Positions 45,475 through 53,925 of a stretch of 64,000 nt of DNA are shown one piece after another. The notes below the pieces were generated by a model. It did not search any database. It was not told where the DNA came from and worked only from the letters and a program-made list of their open reading frames with translations. The DNA is from Paraburkholderia sp. Tr-20389 (GTDB lineage: Bacteria > Pseudomonadota > Gammaproteobacteria > Burkholderiales > Burkholderiaceae), in NCBI RefSeq assembly GCF_017104565.1, contig NZ_JAAGPD010000001.1:806001-870000 (forward strand), written 5' to 3'. Position numbers and translations under genes: made by a program. The first letter of the stretch is position 1. The number at the start of each line of letters is the position of its first letter.

Positions 45475-48039
45475 TTAAACGGTTTCGGCCGATTCCGTCG
45501 ACTGCTCGACGACGACGGGAATGCGCACGGGCCGCTGTTGCCGCTCGTCAGGCGTGGCGGGACGAATCTGGCCGCGCGTCGCGACGAAGCTGATGTTGTC
45601 GTCGGTGCTGTCGCTGTTGACGAAATGACGGAAGCGTTTGCGCGTTTCGGGGTCCGTCACGGCCTTCTTCCATTCGCATTCGTATGTGTCGACCACGTGC
45701 TGCATTTCCGCTTCGAGTTCGGCAGCGATGCCGAGCTTGTCGTGAACGATCACATCCTTCAGATAATCGAGGCCGCCTTCGAGGTTTTCGCGCCATACGC
45801 TCGTGCGTTGCAAACGGTCAGCCGTGCGCACGTAGAACATCAGGAAACGGTCGACGTAGCGGACCAGCGTCTCCCGATCGAGATCCGATGCGATCAGCTC
45901 GGCATGACGCGGCTTCATGCCGCCGTTGCCGCACACGTAGAGATTCCAGCCCTTTTCCGTGGCGATGATGCCGACGTCCTTGCTCTGCGCCTCGGCACAC
46001 TCGCGCGTGCAGCCCGACACCGCGAACTTCAGCTTGTGCGGCGAACGCAGACCCTTGTAGCGGTTCTCGATATCGATCGCGAGGCCGACGGAATCGTCGA
46101 CGCCGTAGCGGCACCACGTCGAGCCGACACACGACTTCACCGTGCGCACCGACTTGCCGTATGCGTGGCCCGACTCGAAGCCGGCGGCGATCAGCTCTTC
46201 CCAGATCGACGGCAACTGCTCGACACGCGCGCCGAACAGATCGACGCGCTGGCCGCCCGTGATCTTCGTGTAGAGGCCGTACTTCTGCGCGACCTGGCCG
46301 ACGGCGATCAGGCCTTCGGGCGTCACTTCGCCGCCCGGCATGCGCGGCACGACGGAATACGTGCCGTCGCGCTGGATGTTCGCGAGGTAGTAGTCGTTCG
46401 AATCCTGCAGGCCGGCGTGCTCCTTCTTCAGCACGAACTCGTTCCAGCACGACGCGAGAATGCCCGCGACGGCGGGCTTGCAGATATCGCAGCCGAGGCC
46501 ATGGCCGTGCTTCTCGAGCAGCGCGCCGAAGGTCTTGATGCGCTCGACGCGCACGAGGTGATACAACTCCTGGCGCGAAAACGGGAAGTGCTCGCACAGA
46601 TGATTGTTGACGGCGAGACCCTGCTTCTTCATCTCGGCCTTCATCACCTGCGTGACGAGCGGCACGCAGCCGCCGCATGCCGTGCCCGCCTTCGTCGCGT
46701 TCTTCACGTCGCCGATAGTCGTCGCGCCTGCGCAGACGGACGCGCAGATCGCGCCCTTCGAGATGTTGTTGCACGAGCAGATCTGCGCGCTCTCGGGCAA
46801 TGCATCGACGCCAAGTGCGGGCTTCGCGTTGCCGTCCGCTTGCGGCAGGATCAGGAATTCCGGCGACTCGGGCAGCTCGATGCGGTTCAGCATCATCTGC
46901 AGCAGCGTGCCGTATTCGCTCGCGTCGCCGACCATCACGCCGCCCAGCAGATACTTGCCGCAGTCCGACACGACGAGCTTCTTGTACACCTGCTTGCGCT
47001 CGTCGCTGAACTGATACGTGCGGCTGCCCGCCGTCGATCCATGCGCATCGCCGAGGCTCGCGACATCGACGCCCATCAGCTTGAGCTTCGTGCTCATGTC
47101 GGCGCCCGCGAACGCGGCGTCCTGTTCGCCGAGCAACTGCTTCGCCGTCACGCGCGCCATTTCATAGCCGGGCGCGACGAGGCCGAAAATCTGGCCGTTC
47201 CACAACGCACATTCGCCGATCGCATAGATGTCGGCATCGCTCGTGCGGCACTGGTTGTCGATCACGATGCCGCCGCGCGCGCCGACTTCGAGGCCGCTCG
47301 CGCGCGCGATCTCGTCGCGCGGACGGATGCCTGCCGAGAACACGATCATGTCGGTGTCGAGATGGCTGCCGTCGGCGAATTGCATGCGATGCGTGCCGTC
47401 TTCTCCGTCGACGATCTCCAGCGTGTTCTTCTGCGTATGCACGGTCACGCCGAGTTCTTCGATCTTGCCGCGCAGCGTCTTGCCGCCGCCGTCGTCGACC
47501 TGCACTGCCATCAGACGCGGCGCGAATTCGACCACATGCGTGTCGAGGCCCATATCCCGCAGCGCTTTCGCGCACTCCAGACCGAGCAGGCCGCCGCCGA
47601 TCACCACGCCCTTCGTCGAGCGCGCGCCGCACTCCTGCATCGCTTCGAGATCTTCGATCGTGCGGTACACGAAGCAGTCTTTGCGATCCTTGCCGGGCAC
47701 GGGCGGCACGAACGCGTACGAGCCGCTGGCGATCACGAGCTTGTCGTATGAAAGCGTTTCGCCCGTCGAGGTCGTCACCGTGTGCGCGTCGCGATCGATC
47801 GACACAGCCTTGGCGTTCAAACGCAGCACCATGTCGTCGCGATCGAAGAAGCCCGGCGCGACGAGCGACAGGTCGTCGGCCGACTTGCCCGAGAAGAACT
47901 CCGACAGGTGCACGCGATCGTATGCAGGACGCGGCTCCTCGCACAGCACTGTGATGTCGAGGCGCGCAGCGGACTGTTCCGCGAGGCATTCGAGCAGTTT
48001 GTGGCCGACCATGCCGTGGCCGATAACGATGACTTTCAT
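45475..48039 (-). CDS. nirB: Nitrite reductase large subunit NirB
   Basis: Reduces nitrite to ammonium with NAD(P)H. The 854 residues comprise an FAD/NAD domain (VIVIGHGMVGHKLLE at the N-terminus). Two BFD-type [2Fe-2S] modules follow (CSCNNISKGAICASVCAG near 416, and GCDICKPAVAGILASC near 505). The siroheme/[4Fe-4S] domain has its four cysteines in CVGSTWC (near 633) and CTREC (near 675). ATG ending at 48039 has AGGA upstream; a start ten codons earlier is unlikely. Confidence 0.96.
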   Translation of the reverse strand: MKVIVIGHGMVGHKLLECLAEQSAARLDITVLCEEPRPAYDRVHLSEFFSGKSADDLSLVAPGFFDRDDMVLRLNAKAVSIDRDAHTVTTSTGETLSYDKLVIASGSYAFVPPVPGKDRKDCFVYRTIEDLEAMQECGARSTKGVVIGGGLLGLECAKALRDMGLDTHVVEFAPRLMAVQVDDGGGKTLRGKIEELGVTVHTQKNTLEIVDGEDGTHRMQFADGSHLDTDMIVFSAGIRPRDEIARASGLEVGARGGIVIDNQCRTSDADIYAIGECALWNGQIFGLVAPGYEMARVTAKQLLGEQDAAFAGADMSTKLKLMGVDVASLGDAHGSTAGSRTYQFSDERKQVYKKLVVSDCGKYLLGGVMVGDASEYGTLLQMMLNRIELPESPEFLILPQADGNAKPALGVDALPESAQICSCNNISKGAICASVCAGATTIGDVKNATKAGTACGGCVPLVTQVMKAEMKKQGLAVNNHLCEHFPFSRQELYHLVRVERIKTFGALLEKHGHGLGCDICKPAVAGILASCWNEFVLKKEHAGLQDSNDYYLANIQRDGTYSVVPRMPGGEVTPEGLIAVGQVAQKYGLYTKITGGQRVDLFGARVEQLPSIWEELIAAGFESGHAYGKSVRTVKSCVGSTWCRYGVDDSVGLAIDIENRYKGLRSPHKLKFAVSGCTRECAEAQSKDVGIIATEKGWNLYVCGNGGMKPRHAELIASDLDRETLVRYVDRFLMFYVRTADRLQRTSVWRENLEGGLDYLKDVIVHDKLGIAAELEAEMQHVVDTYECEWKKAVTDPETRKRFRHFVNSDSTDDNISFVATRGQIRPATPDERQQRPVRIPVVVEQSTESAETV

Positions 48040-48073
48040 GTCGCCGATCCTGTCAGAGAGGGGATTCATTGAT

Positions 48074-49375
48074 TTAATTCGTTGCGCCGAGTGCGGCTTC
48101 GCGTGCGGTGTGCTCGGCGGAGAAGCGCACGGCGACCGCGCAGATCGCGGATGCCGTGACGAGACCGCCGAGCGTCATCAGCGTTTGATGCAGGTCGCCC
48201 ATGCCCTTCGCCAGAAAGCCCGCCGCCACCGCGCCGACATTGCCGCCTGCGCCGACGATGCCCGCCACGCCGCCGAGCGCCTTGCGATCGATGAACGGCA
48301 CCAGCGCGTAGGTCGCGCCGCACGCCATGTGCGTGAAGAGACCGAACAGCAGCATCGCGGCCACGGCGAACGCCGCGTGGCTCGCCTGCGAGAACAGCAG
48401 CAGGCCCGCGCCTTCGCCGGCGATCAGCGCGAACAGCAGCATCGAACGTGCGGACAGTCCGCGGCGCTTCGCGCCCCAGTCCGACAGCAGGCCGCCGAGC
48501 GGACGCGCGAAGATCGCGAGCAGGCCGAAGCTGCCCGCCGCGAGACCGGCGTCGCGCAGCGAGAGCTGGAAGTGATCGACGTAGTAAATGGCCGCGACGT
48601 TGTGGATGAACACTTCGACGCCGAAGCACGCGGCGTAGGTGACGAACAGCATCCACACGCGATAGTTGCGCGATGCTGCGAGAAGGCTGGCCCAGCCGCC
48701 CTTCTTGCCGCTGTCGACCGAGATGCCGCGCGCACGCAGTTCGCTGAAATTGCCTTGCGGGCAGTCCTGCGTGAAGCGCCAGTAGAGCGCGGCCATCAGC
48801 GGCATCGCGAGGCCGGGCAGCACGAGCGTGAGACGCCACGCGTCGGCATGGCTCGCGCCCAGCGCGACGATGCCCGCGAGCATCAGCGGCACCAGCATCT
48901 GCGCGGCGCCCGCGCCTGCATTGCCCCAGCCTGCGCTCGTCGCGTTCGCCGTGCCGACCACGTTGCCCGCGAACATCACCGACGTGTGATATTGCGTGAT
49001 CACGAAGCTCGCGCCGACCGCGCCGATGCCGAGCCGGCACAGCAGGAACGCCGTGTAGCTGTGCGCGAGCGCCGCGCCGAGCACGGGCAGCGCGCCGAGC
49101 GTCATCAGCGCGACGTAGACCTTGCGCGGGCCGAAACGATCGCACATCGGGCCGACGATCAGACGCACGAGAATGGTGATCGCGACCGCGGCGATGTTGA
49201 TGTTCGCCACCTGATCCGCCGTCAGATGAAACTCCTGCTTGATGAGGGGCATCAGCGGCGCGCACGCGAACCACGCGAAGAAGCAGACGAAGAACGCCAT
49301 CCACGCAAAGTGGAATGCACGCATCGCGGGCGTGCGCCAGTTCAGCAGATCGATCGATGTGGCTTTGTCGGTCAT
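48074..49375 (-). CDS. Nitrate/nitrite transporter (NarK/NasA-type MFS)
   Basis: A 433-residue inner-membrane carrier with 12 predicted helices. It shows the NNP-family nitrate signatures: RLGIGAVGASFVITQYHTS in the first half, and FIDRKALGGVAGIVGAGGNVGA in the second. PMCDRFGPRKVYVAL is the MFS loop 2-3 motif. First gene of the nitrate assimilation operon, 34 bp from nirB, behind a sigma-54 promoter. Confidence 0.93.
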   Translation of the reverse strand: MTDKATSIDLLNWRTPAMRAFHFAWMAFFVCFFAWFACAPLMPLIKQEFHLTADQVANINIAAVAITILVRLIVGPMCDRFGPRKVYVALMTLGALPVLGAALAHSYTAFLLCRLGIGAVGASFVITQYHTSVMFAGNVVGTANATSAGWGNAGAGAAQMLVPLMLAGIVALGASHADAWRLTLVLPGLAMPLMAALYWRFTQDCPQGNFSELRARGISVDSGKKGGWASLLAASRNYRVWMLFVTYAACFGVEVFIHNVAAIYYVDHFQLSLRDAGLAAGSFGLLAIFARPLGGLLSDWGAKRRGLSARSMLLFALIAGEGAGLLLFSQASHAAFAVAAMLLFGLFTHMACGATYALVPFIDRKALGGVAGIVGAGGNVGAVAAGFLAKGMGDLHQTLMTLGGLVTASAICAVAVRFSAEHTAREAALGATN

Positions 49376-49503
49376 GTTTCCGGGCCTGTAAACGACTACG
49401 GCGTCCCGCGAATCGGGTGCGAGACCAGATCCAGGGGACGCCGTTGTCCAAAATTCGTCGGTACTAGGGGATGCTGCTGTGCGACTCGTCGTTGAGTCGC
49501 GAC
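49376..49503 (-). promoter_or_regulatory. Nitrate operon 5' leader with ANTAR-type hexaloop hairpin
   Basis: The transcript leader between the predicted sigma-54 start and the transporter ATG. The first hairpin (49481-49500) has a perfect 7-bp stem GCGACTC/GAGTCGC, and in the RNA a six-base loop AACGAC. It carries A at position 1 and G at position 4, as in RNA targets of ANTAR antiterminators such as NasR/NasT. A second 8-bp stem GGCGTCCC/GGGACGCC (49400-49442) follows. It is not followed by a T-run. A second A1/G4 hexaloop is not obvious. Confidence 0.6.
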
Positions 49504-49514
49504 GGGAGTGTTAA

Positions 49515-49530
49515 GGCAAGGTGTGTGCCA
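49515..49530 (-). promoter_or_regulatory. Sigma-54 promoter of the nitrate assimilation operon
   Basis: On the minus strand TGGCACACACCTTGCC matches the consensus TGGCAC-N5-TTGC exactly, with GG and GC 10 bp apart. Predicted start near 49504, about 130 bp before the transporter ATG. Confidence 0.88.
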
Positions 49531-49630
49531 TGCGCGCGCTTATACGCCGGAATGCTTGCGGGATAAGGGTTTGCGAGGTTTTTCAGGCAAGCGTTGCACG
49601 CCACCCCGCTGAATCATGATGAAGCCTCGC

Positions 49631-49647
49631 GGCACAGGGCTGGTGCA
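49631..49647. promoter_or_regulatory. NtrC-like box 1
   Basis: GGCACAGGGCTGGTGCA: the dyad GCAC-N7-GTGC of the NtrC consensus with a perfect right half GGTGCA. It is about 100 bp upstream of the sigma-54 promoter. Confidence 0.65.
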
Positions 49648-49651
49648 GCGC

Positions 49652-49668
49652 AGCACTATGGACGTGCG
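49652..49668. promoter_or_regulatory. NtrC-like box 2
   Basis: AGCACTATGGACGTGCG: again GCAC-N7-GTGC, exactly 21 bp (two helical turns) from box 1, as in tandem NtrC enhancers. Confidence 0.65.
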
Positions 49669-49745
49669 CTTTCGGCATGGCGCCGCATTCGGTAGCGCAG
49701 GTCGAAATCTGAACGTGCACTCGCTTTGAGCGCGGCGCAAAAGGA

Positions 49746-49780
49746 TGCCTCGTTGGCCTTGACCTGGGGCCAACGAGGCA
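49746..49780. repeat. Perfect 13-bp inverted repeat
   Basis: TGCCTCGTTGGCC (49746-49758) and GGCCAACGAGGCA (49768-49780) around a 9-base spacer. It lies between the NtrC boxes and the winged-helix gene, with no T-run. A further TGCACGGGG/CCCCGTGCA pair follows (49785-49819). Could be a bidirectional transcription barrier, an operator or a repeat element. Confidence 0.6.
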
Positions 49781-49873
49781 GAATTGCACGGGGTCAGGAT
49801 GTTGAGCAGCCCCCGTGCACGGGGTATTGCGCACAGCATTCGTGCTTCACGCAGGTACGTCCAGACGGTCGAC

Positions 49874-50311
49874 TCAGGGCCGGCGAGCGAGCATGCACAG
49901 CGCCCGGAAGGTGCGATGCTGTTCGTCGTAGCCCTGCAAAGTGCCCCTGTTCCAGGTGATGCGGTTGGTGCGCCTTTTGGCCAGTTCCTCAGCCTCCTTC
50001 TTCGTCGGAATCCAGAAGACGCTGCTTCTGATGCCCGGCAGCTGCCAGATGTGCCCTTCGTTCGCCAGTTGTGCCAGCACCGGATTGAGTGCCTGCACGG
50101 ACTGACCGAGTTTTTCGGCGATTTCCTGCGTGCTGTATCGGATGCCCTTTTTCATGACGGCCAGTACGTCACGTGCACTCACGCGCCTCATTTTCTGCGC
50201 GCTGTCTGCTGACTGAGTCCCCTCACCACCTGAGCGACTCCGGTGAGATGCAGGTGATGCCTTGCTGTCGGTGGATGTTGCCGTGGGCTGACTACGTCTT
50301 GTTGTGGACAT
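49874..50311 (-). CDS. Small winged-helix protein of unknown role
   Basis: A 145-residue basic protein with a Ser/Thr-rich N-terminal tail, then a winged-helix-like domain (ARDVLAVMKKGIRYSTQEIAEKLGQ, LNPVLAQLANEGHIWQLPG) and a C-terminal RTNRITWNRGTLQGYDEQHR. GGAGG precedes the ATG. It is divergent from the large toxin-like gene across a 473-bp spacer, so it could regulate it. It resembles small DNA-binding proteins seen singly in Burkholderia-type genomes, but no specific family is recognised. Confidence 0.65.
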   Translation of the reverse strand: MSTTRRSQPTATSTDSKASPASHRSRSGGEGTQSADSAQKMRRVSARDVLAVMKKGIRYSTQEIAEKLGQSVQALNPVLAQLANEGHIWQLPGIRSSVFWIPTKKEAEELAKRRTNRITWNRGTLQGYDEQHRTFRALCMLARRP

Positions 50312-50784
50312 CGCACGCCTCCGCTAACCATTACGTTGTGCTAACTGTTTGAACGCGAATCCGATATGAAGAACCAGTCGGTTCACCGCCTGTACAACGA
50401 TGCAGCAGGAAAATAAAGGTGCAACTGATAGGTATATTTTTCCTTATCAGATTCGGAATCGGTAACTGTTACTTATAGTTCAGAGATGTCGGGTTTGCAA
50501 GGGCGAGAGCGCGTTCATGATTCTGCGACGTCAGAAGCGCTGCCGCACGCGATGCCGATGTTCGTTCCCGAATGGGTGCCCCGCCGCCCAAACGTACGAC
50601 GCGAGTTGTTAGAAATTCAGAGGCGCGTAGCCGACCGAGATGTCGATGCAAGCCGGCACGCACGTGGGCTGAACGTTTAGTACTCGGCTAACACACCTTG
50701 TTGGCCCCACATGATGAGATGAGGACGACCCACTCGTTGTCACAAAGCAGCGTGTGAAGGCAACACCCCTCAGGAGCATCAAAC
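50312..50784. promoter_or_regulatory. AT-rich divergent spacer upstream of the toxin-like gene
   Basis: 473 bp, with a notably AT-rich core near 50400-50480. It contains an imperfect inverted repeat CTGATA-GG ... CCTTATCAG (about 50425-50450) that could be an operator. I looked for a PIP/hrpII box and an HrpL-type box and found neither. Confidence 0.45.
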
Positions 50785-53481
50785 ATGTCGATATCAGCCA
50801 TCAACCATGGCAACAGCCCGCTACACGCATACAGGAATCCCGAAGAACAATCCAGCAGCACGAACCCCGATGATCCACCGGATAACCCGGATGGCGCTCA
50901 GCAAACGACATCCACTGCCAACCGGGCGAACGTTCCACAAAGAAGCCGTCCTGAGCAACGCAAGATTGGCGGCACGCCGGCCACCGCCGACAGTGCGCCA
51001 AGGGTCAGACGCCAGCCGGGCGATAGTAACGGCATGCACCTCACATCCGACGACTATGCCGGCACAGCAATAGAGAGCGAACTGCTGGGCGACAACGAAC
51101 TTTCGACCGCGGCGGGAGAGCCTGGTGTCCTGCAAGATCAGTGTGCGGGCCTGGCCACGACGGCAATGCAACGGGTAGCGTCCCGGCAGTCCCCTGACCT
51201 CGCGCATGCCGTTCGCGATTTGCGCGACCAGTTGACGGATCCCGCCACTCGGCAGCAATCCATCGAGCAGATACGGCACATGCACCAACAGAACCGGACA
51301 ACGACGACCACGTCAATGCCGGGATTGACACAGCGCGATGGCGAAGCCGATCTGAGCGACGGACATGATCTGGCCGACGAACTCCAGAGCCAGTTTGAGA
51401 CGCGTCATATAACCAATGATGGGACAGGAGACGAGGAAAATACCTTTGCCGAAGTCACCTTCTCATTCGCCAATCCCGTCGACGATCACGTCATTACGAT
51501 ACATCGGCTCCATCCGTCCAACGACTATCGCAACGATCAATACGAAATCTACGATCCGAACCTCGGCGTTTTTCGCTACAACAGCTTCCAGCAAATGGCT
51601 GCCGCGCTTGTGCGCCTTTACGATAATGGTTATCGAAACCTCGGCGGCATAACGAACGCGCGCACTACATACTACGCAGACGCCAGCACCTACCATTCGT
51701 ACGCTCCCGTCGCCGCCGGATCCAGGCCGCGAAGCTTGAACACCGTGCCACTGGGCAACTTCGGGAGTCCTCGACCCGGGCATGGACTCACGCCGCCTGA
51801 CGCGCAGCTTCCGCCGCCGCCCGATTTCAGCCAGCCGGGGCCTTCCGGTGGCCGGCATACGGACCTCCGGCGTTCGGTGCGCGATCCTTCGGTGCGCGAT
51901 CCTTCGGTGCGCAATTCATTTGCCAGCCGGCAACCATTCGCGCTGTATCGCCCGTCGAGCATCCCGCCTGAAGAGGTCAAGAAACAGTTCGGTTTCGACG
52001 CAGGCAATACGCCACTCGGCAACGTCAACCTCGAAATGCACGACTATCACGTGCGATACGGGAAAGGCAACGTCGATGGAGCCGGCTATCTGGGAACCTT
52101 CCGTGATGAAGACACCGCCACGCAGAAGCTCGCTTCGGGCAACCAGAAGGACGGCTATGTCTACTACGTCGCGCCAACTCCGAACATGGTCGACGTCAAC
52201 GGCAGCCTTGGCAACTGGGCGGCCGGTCCCAACGATCGCGAAGTCGCGGCAATGGGCAATATCCAGTACACGCAGATCCGCGGCTGGCGCAAGGTCCATG
52301 ACGGCAAGATCGGACCGTACGAGGCCAATCCCGATTATCGCTGGGACGTCTACGACAAGACCCAGACGGCGGGCGCCAGACGGGAGCTGGCAGGGTTCTC
52401 AGCAGAGAACCGTACCTGGGGCGACACCCAGCACAACCCGTTCGCATCGAAGATGAAGCGAAACGGCCGGACTTTCTACAAGCCCAATGAAGATCCAGCG
52501 CTGACAACTGCACGGTTCATTCAACATGCCAATGCGCAGGTGCAGAACGTCGTCGATCAACAATCGCTGCGGATGGACTACACCGGCCCGGTCCATATCA
52601 AGCCGTACTGGCGCAACAACAGGGGAGAAGGTTCGACGCGCCTGAACTTCTATAGCGTAGGCAACGGCGGTTACCCGTCGGTCGACAGTTCCACAGGGGC
52701 TGCCTCGGAAGACGAACTTCGCTTCGGCCCGGATGGCCGCATCCATCTTGCAAGGGACTACACCAAGGTGCTGCGCATCGACAGCTACGGCAACGCATAC
52801 ATCGGCGACATTCCCAAGGACAAAAACGACCTGAACGGCGTCTTTGAATATTCCAGTTCGGCAGGCACCCTGGAACATCTGGAGGACCACAAGTACCTGA
52901 CCGAAGGCAAGTCGGCCTACACGCCTTTTGTATCCGACCTTGTGCCAAACGGACGTTCCCCGATCGATCGTCAGAGATGGAGCATCCAGAACATGCAGGG
53001 AAGAATGGCGACGCCGACAACTCCATTGGCAGCGTACAACCAGAAGAGCACGGCCGGCAGTCCCGCCACGCTACGTGAATTCGAACACAATCCTGACAGC
53101 GCGCTGCCAAGGCAGGCAACACATTTCGTCACCACGGTACCCGGCACCATAACGAATCCCGACAACAAATTCCTTGACTATGTTGCCCACATCAAGCCGG
53201 GCGAAGCAACGAGGGTCAATGACTGGCTGCGAAGCCACAACGCCGCCTGGATCTTCCGCGATGGATTCGCGGCCGTCTCGATCAGCAAGAACACGTTGGA
53301 GGTCCGCACGATAGGCGGCAGGCCGGTGTGGCACGTGCATATAGATCCCGTGACTCGTAAGGAAACCTACGAACTGCTGCAGAACGGTATAGCGTCAAAC
53401 TACTGGATCCGCGACCCTGTCTGGCGGCAGATCAAAAAGATCGAGACCAGCGACGGAGAGCTGGAATCGCGCGAGCAGTAA
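50785..53481 (+). CDS. Two-domain toxin/effector: YopT-like cysteine protease-type domain plus cholera-toxin-A-like ADP-ribosyltransferase-type domain
   Basis: An 898-residue protein without signal peptide. Residues 1-90 are Ser/Asn/Pro-rich, like type III effector leaders. Residues about 110-300 have a C58/YopT-type triad pattern: Cys120 (QDQCAGLATTAMQ), His235 (DDHVITIH), Asp257 (YDPNLGVFRY). Residues about 385-550 match the A1 chain of cholera/heat-labile enterotoxins almost end to end: LYRPSSIPPEEVK with Arg389, APTPNMVDVN, REVAAMGNIQYTQIRGW and ELAGFSAENRTW. Catalytic Glu486 is kept. The STS-like position is GTF (437-439) and the ExE is DRE (484-486). Residues 570-898 are unrecognised. 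AGGAG precedes the ATG. Codon use is less GC-rich than neighbouring genes. Secretion route is not shown. Confidence 0.85.
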   Translation: MSISAINHGNSPLHAYRNPEEQSSSTNPDDPPDNPDGAQQTTSTANRANVPQRSRPEQRKIGGTPATADSAPRVRRQPGDSNGMHLTSDDYAGTAIESELLGDNELSTAAGEPGVLQDQCAGLATTAMQRVASRQSPDLAHAVRDLRDQLTDPATRQQSIEQIRHMHQQNRTTTTTSMPGLTQRDGEADLSDGHDLADELQSQFETRHITNDGTGDEENTFAEVTFSFANPVDDHVITIHRLHPSNDYRNDQYEIYDPNLGVFRYNSFQQMAAALVRLYDNGYRNLGGITNARTTYYADASTYHSYAPVAAGSRPRSLNTVPLGNFGSPRPGHGLTPPDAQLPPPPDFSQPGPSGGRHTDLRRSVRDPSVRDPSVRNSFASRQPFALYRPSSIPPEEVKKQFGFDAGNTPLGNVNLEMHDYHVRYGKGNVDGAGYLGTFRDEDTATQKLASGNQKDGYVYYVAPTPNMVDVNGSLGNWAAGPNDREVAAMGNIQYTQIRGWRKVHDGKIGPYEANPDYRWDVYDKTQTAGARRELAGFSAENRTWGDTQHNPFASKMKRNGRTFYKPNEDPALTTARFIQHANAQVQNVVDQQSLRMDYTGPVHIKPYWRNNRGEGSTRLNFYSVGNGGYPSVDSSTGAASEDELRFGPDGRIHLARDYTKVLRIDSYGNAYIGDIPKDKNDLNGVFEYSSSAGTLEHLEDHKYLTEGKSAYTPFVSDLVPNGRSPIDRQRWSIQNMQGRMATPTTPLAAYNQKSTAGSPATLREFEHNPDSALPRQATHFVTTVPGTITNPDNKFLDYVAHIKPGEATRVNDWLRSHNAAWIFRDGFAAVSISKNTLEVRTIGGRPVWHVHIDPVTRKETYELLQNGIASNYWIRDPVWRQIKKIETSDGELESREQ
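51873..51917 (+). repeat. 15-bp tandem repeat in the toxin linker
   Basis: TTCGGTGCGCGATCC occurs twice in a row, followed by a third diverged copy. It encodes repeated SVRDP between the protease-like and ADP-ribosyltransferase-like domains. In frame, so copy-number change would only alter linker length. Confidence 0.85.
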
Positions 53482-53643
53482 AAGCGTCAATCTTGAGATC
53501 GGCGGTTCGTTCGCAGGCGCGCGTTGATGCCGCCGATACGAAGCGGCTCCGCACGCCGCATCGGCACGCGCGGGCTGCCCCTGTCTCGCCCGCGCTTCCC
53601 TCGTCGATGTCGAAGAACTCGTCCTCACGGCATTCCTCGCCGC

Positions 53644-53925
53644 GTGCCCGGCGAGATCCACGAATATCGACAATTCGGCGGGTTTGTGGTGGACGGCCAG
53701 CACGGGGCACGAATTGCCTCGATGCCGGACGGTTCGAGGTCTGTGCGCTACCAGCCGGTGCCACTACCTGATTTACGTATCCCCCACCCCGCCCATTGGC
53801 AGCCCGAGATTTTCGTCTTGCGTTCCAGCACCGAGCGAAGGCCAGTCCGCACGCGGCACGGCGATGTCTGGACCTGCAGCGGACTGTTCGACGGATGCGA
53901 AACACCCGGCTACCACCCGGGATAA
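53644..53925 (+). CDS. Possible small ORF or gene remnant between the effector genes
   Basis: The 572-bp gap between the toxin-like gene and the next ORF holds one frame with some coding character. It starts at GTG 53644 (VPGEIHEYRQFGGFVVDGQHG) and ends GYHPG, 93 residues. It contains RIASMPDGSRSVRYQPVPLP and a paired-Cys segment (WTCSGLFDGCET). The same frame stays open upstream to 53524 but turns Arg-rich, so this may be the 3' part of a decayed gene. No ribosome binding site is evident. Low confidence. Confidence 0.3.
   Translation: MPGEIHEYRQFGGFVVDGQHGARIASMPDGSRSVRYQPVPLPDLRIPHPAHWQPEIFVLRSSTERRPVRTRHGDVWTCSGLFDGCETPGYHPG

Noticed and set aside
49376-49480. A second ANTAR hexaloop and a downstream intrinsic terminator in the nitrate leader.
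   Set aside because: The second stem is not followed by a U-run and no second loop with A1/G4 was found. The antitermination model therefore rests on one hairpin.
49540-49839. Minus-strand frame of 99 codons between the nitrate promoter and the winged-helix gene.
   Set aside because: It runs through the NtrC boxes and the perfect inverted repeat, and its translation looks random.
50312-50784. PIP/hrpII or HrpL-type promoter box for the toxin-like gene.
   Set aside because: Checked by eye for TTCG pairs at the right spacing and for GGAACC-type boxes; none fits, so a type III regulon assignment is not claimed.
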